From Bacillota bacterium (GTDB lineage Bacteria; Bacillota; Clostridia; Peptostreptococcales; Anaerovoracaceae): a stretch of 64,000 nt of DNA. A model generated the notes under the pieces. The model did no database searches. It was not told where the DNA came from and was given only the letters and a program-made list of their open reading frames with translations. The DNA lies in the NCBI GenBank assembly GCA_029239605.1, contig JARBUO010000020.1, forward strand, positions 28,849-92,848. The letters run 5' to 3'. The position numbers and the translations under genes were made by a program. Position 1 is the stretch's first letter. Each line of letters begins with the position of its first letter. Positions 62,420-64,000 of this stretch are shown piece after piece.

Positions 62420-62467
62420 AGTAGACATCAATATCTGGAAAGCAATATCCAGATATCAATGTCTACT
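62420..62467. terminator. Bidirectional terminator-like hairpin
   Basis: AGTAGACAT-ca-ATATCTGGA pairs with TCCAGATAT-ca-ATGTCTACT around an 8-nt loop, between convergent genes. Confidence 0.75.
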
Positions 62468-62497
62468 TAAATCTTACTAGTCCAAAATAACCACTTT

Positions 62498-62686
62498 TTA
62501 GTGTTTCTTTGATTCAAGATACTTCTGAAGTTTTTGTGCCTGCTTTCCTTCCGACAGGGAATACTCACTGAAAAATTTCTGCAGATCCTCGTCATCGATC
62601 TTCGCAGAATATGCTTTAAAGTCCCGCACTCTTTCCTGCGTGTCCAGCAACGCCTTTTTCAGATAATCCACTGTTTGCATCTCCAT
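62498..62686 (-). CDS. Small helical protein (62 aa), unknown
   Basis: Short, charged, probably two-helix protein (MQTVDYLKKALLDTQERVRD and KFFSEYSLSEGKQAQKLQKY). The pattern resembles half of a ferritin-like or coat-F-type bundle but has no metal motif. GGAGGTGATCAA precedes the ATG at 62686. Divergent from the Asn/Arg-rich protein gene, 140 bp apart. Confidence 0.65.
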   Translation of the reverse strand: MEMQTVDYLKKALLDTQERVRDFKAYSAKIDDEDLQKFFSEYSLSEGKQAQKLQKYLESKKH

Positions 62687-62826
62687 TTGATCACCTCCAT
62701 CATTTATAAAGAATAGTATGATCAGGATGAACGGCAATCATGCGGTTCTTTCAGTGCTTTTAACGAATGATGTAACATTATTTATTGTTTTCAATATATT
62801 GTTAGTGACGAAAGGAGGTTGAGGTA

Positions 62827-63027
62827 ATGAGTAATCTTTCGTCTGGCAGAGACCATATATTGGAAAGATTTGATAGAATTCTCGGATATTTAAGCAGCTT
62901 TGACAAAGTCAGCGACAATAACAGAAACAACAACAACGACAGAGGCAGAGACATAAACCGTAACAGAGACATAAATCGTGACAGAGACCGTGACAGATAT
63001 CAACACAGATACCGTGAAAGAGATTAA
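62827..63027 (+). CDS. Small protein with Asn/Arg/Asp low-complexity tail
   Basis: Protein of 66 residues. Residues 1-28 (RDHILERFDRILGYLSSFD) form an amphipathic helix; from about residue 30 the chain is almost only N, R and D in NRD-type repeats, ending in RYRERD. AAAGGAGG at the right distance and a terminator downstream argue for a real gene. Perhaps a spore or nucleic-acid-binding protein; the family is unknown to me. Confidence 0.7.
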   Translation: MSNLSSGRDHILERFDRILGYLSSFDKVSDNNRNNNNDRGRDINRNRDINRDRDRDRYQHRYRERD

Positions 63028-63073
63028 TATACATTTACTGCTTATGTATTAAATATTGCCGTTTTATCCATTT

Positions 63074-63100
63074 GCGTTCACTCTTTTTCAGGGTGAACGC
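63074..63100 (+). terminator. Terminator behind the Asn/Arg-rich small protein
   Basis: Stem GCGTTCACTCT / AGGGTGAACGC (one G-U pair), 5-nt loop, followed by TTTTTATAT. Confidence 0.85.
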
Positions 63101-63184
63101 TTTTTATATAACTGATTTCAGGCTCCTTCTCTTCAACTATGTTTTTACAAACCTTTAACATGTTCTTCATCTGTTCCTTACAAA

Positions 63185-63308
63185 ACTCGCCTATACTGAG
63201 ATTAGCGAGTAAAACTTTTCATTGACCACTTCTCTTTAAATGCCTGTCCTGTGTCGAGACGCCACCTCAGTATTACTCCTCGGCATCTCAGGGACGGGCG
63301 CTTTTTTT
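63185..63308 (+). ncRNA. Possible structured non-coding RNA with its own terminator
   Basis: Hairpin ACTCGC / GCGAGT (63185-63210), then a long stem-loop in which GCCTGTCCTG and GAGACGCC pair with GGCATCTC and CAGGGACGGGC (63242-63299), followed by TTTTTTT. No ORF with an RBS follows. It could be a small RNA or an orphan leader. No known class is recognised. The rest, to 63593, holds a GAAAGTCC / GGACTTTC hairpin and nothing else I can name. Confidence 0.4.
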
Positions 63309-63593
63309 ATGTGTTTATTATCGCACATCTGCCGCTCTGCGAGGCCTCACTCAGGCCTCTTGAACCGCTCCCTGCTCGAAAGTCCACCGGACTTTCTCCC
63401 AACAGCAGCGCCTGTTCAGGTTACACACCTAACCACATATGCAATGCAAATGTCTGGTATGTACCATACGGGAATGCCCCAGCTTCAGTGGGTGGGATTC
63501 TTCCGTTCAAATCCTCTTCCCCTTGGAATCTAACGAAAATTATGATAGAAATAAAAAAGACTTCCGAAAATCTTCGAAAGCCTTGAATTGACA

Positions 63594-63669
<76 letters not shown>

Positions 63670-63720
63670 ATATTAAGTTTTCGGCGATTGCCGACTTCGT
63701 TCCATTGTCATTCAGTGTGT

Positions 63721-63809
63721 TGGTGCCGGAGACCGGGGTCGAACCGGTACGATCGGTAAAGATCGCAGGATTTTAAGTCCTGTGCGTCTGCCAATTCCGC
63801 CACTCCGGC
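63721..63809 (-). tRNA. tRNA-Leu (TAA)
   Basis: Type II tRNA of 89 nt with long variable arm, acceptor GCCGGAG / CTCCGGC, anticodon stem CAGGA / TCCTG around TAA, encoded CCA. Confidence 0.95.
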
Positions 63810-63814
63810 ATTGT

Positions 63815-63889
63815 TGGCTCCAAGGGTGGGGCTCGAACCCACAACCTATCGGTTAACAGCCGAGTGCTCCACCATTGAGCTACCTTGGA
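63815..63889 (-). tRNA. tRNA-Asn (GTT)
   Basis: Acceptor TCCAAGG / CCTTGGA, anticodon loop CTGTTAA giving GTT, encoded CCA. The 27-43 pair of the anticodon stem is a mismatch (C-U). Confidence 0.92.
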
Positions 63890-64000
63890 ATACCAATCCA
63901 TCATCGCTGACGACAAGATTTATTATATATCAAAACAACCAGGGATGTCAACAATTATTATGGGTAAAATGTAAATTTTTTATGATTTATTTTCAAGCGT

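Noticed and set aside
62900..63020. CRISPR-like or VNTR repeat array
   Set aside because: The repetition is of codons for Asn, Arg and Asp within an ORF; units are short and irregular, without spacers. No CRISPR array or cas gene is in the window.
63241..63308. T-box leader
   Set aside because: The conserved T-box sequence is not present and no aminoacyl-tRNA synthetase or amino-acid gene follows.

Overview
The window looks like a chromosomal segment of an anaerobic, motile, endospore-forming member of the Clostridia (Firmicutes). The evidence is an alpha/beta-type small acid-soluble spore protein plus a decayed second copy, a SpoIIQ-like M23 endopeptidase, a SleB-type cell-wall hydrolase, a YtvI-like permease, two [FeFe] hydrogenase paralogues, FeoA/FeoB, AGGAGG-type ribosome binding sites and tRNA genes that encode their own CCA. 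I cannot name the species.

Layout. 1-4.6 kb: a very long chemoreceptor cut by the left edge, spore genes and a small zinc-ribbon protein. 4.6-8.7 kb: a U32 peptidase with an exact internal 39-bp tandem duplication, and an ABC-F ATPase. 8.7-9.8 kb: a 167-bp imperfect palindrome (MITE-like), then six tRNA genes on the minus strand. 9.9-25.4 kb: a region dense in cyclic-di-GMP genes (three GGDEF or GGDEF/EAL proteins and a tandem HD/HD-GYP protein, followed by a GGDEF-EAL protein next to an Xre regulator). Between them lie feoA with a broken feoB, a bcp peroxiredoxin and an ECF sigma/DUF4179 anti-sigma pair. 25.4-33.4 kb: a Ca2+ P-type ATPase, an amino-acid permease, a non-pyrrolysine MttB-family methyltransferase and a sensory HD-GYP protein.

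33.6-40.2 kb: an ascorbate-type PTS (EIIC, EIIB, EIIA) divergent from its PRD regulator and a SIS-domain isomerase, followed by an encapsulin operon (encapsulated ferritin with a C-terminal targeting peptide, then the shell protein). 40.4-44.1 kb: a second ECF sigma/anti-sigma pair and a divergent EamA transporter/LysR pair. 44.2-50.5 kb: a ribose-type sugar ABC transporter operon (binding lipoprotein, permease, double ATPase, permease) controlled by an AraR-like GntR regulator; three operator-like sites and a structured leader lie in the control regions. 50.7-54.1 kb: a frameshifted EutP-like GTPase, a membrane protein with a putative permuted papain-like domain, and an unrecognised protein made of two copies of one helical domain.

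54.0-58.8 kb: a minus-strand hydrogenase cluster made of a group B-like [FeFe] hydrogenase, a [2Fe-2S] thioredoxin-like protein, a group C-like sensory [FeFe] hydrogenase with a PAS domain, and a SpoIIE/PP2C phosphatase. It looks like an H2-sensing or redox-sensing signalling module. 58.9-63.0 kb: LysR, YtvI, a Cys-rich protein, a DUF1906 glycoside-hydrolase-like protein and two small divergent proteins. 63.0-64.0 kb: an unexplained structured non-coding stretch and three more tRNA genes.

The strongest candidates for a second look are the hydrogenase/PP2C signalling cluster, the encapsulin ferritin compartment, the duplicated helical-domain protein whose 3' end overlaps the phosphatase gene, the palindromic element at 8.8 kb, the disrupted feoB, and the Xre operator pair in front of the GGDEF-EAL gene. 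All assignments come from reading the sequence; no database search was run.
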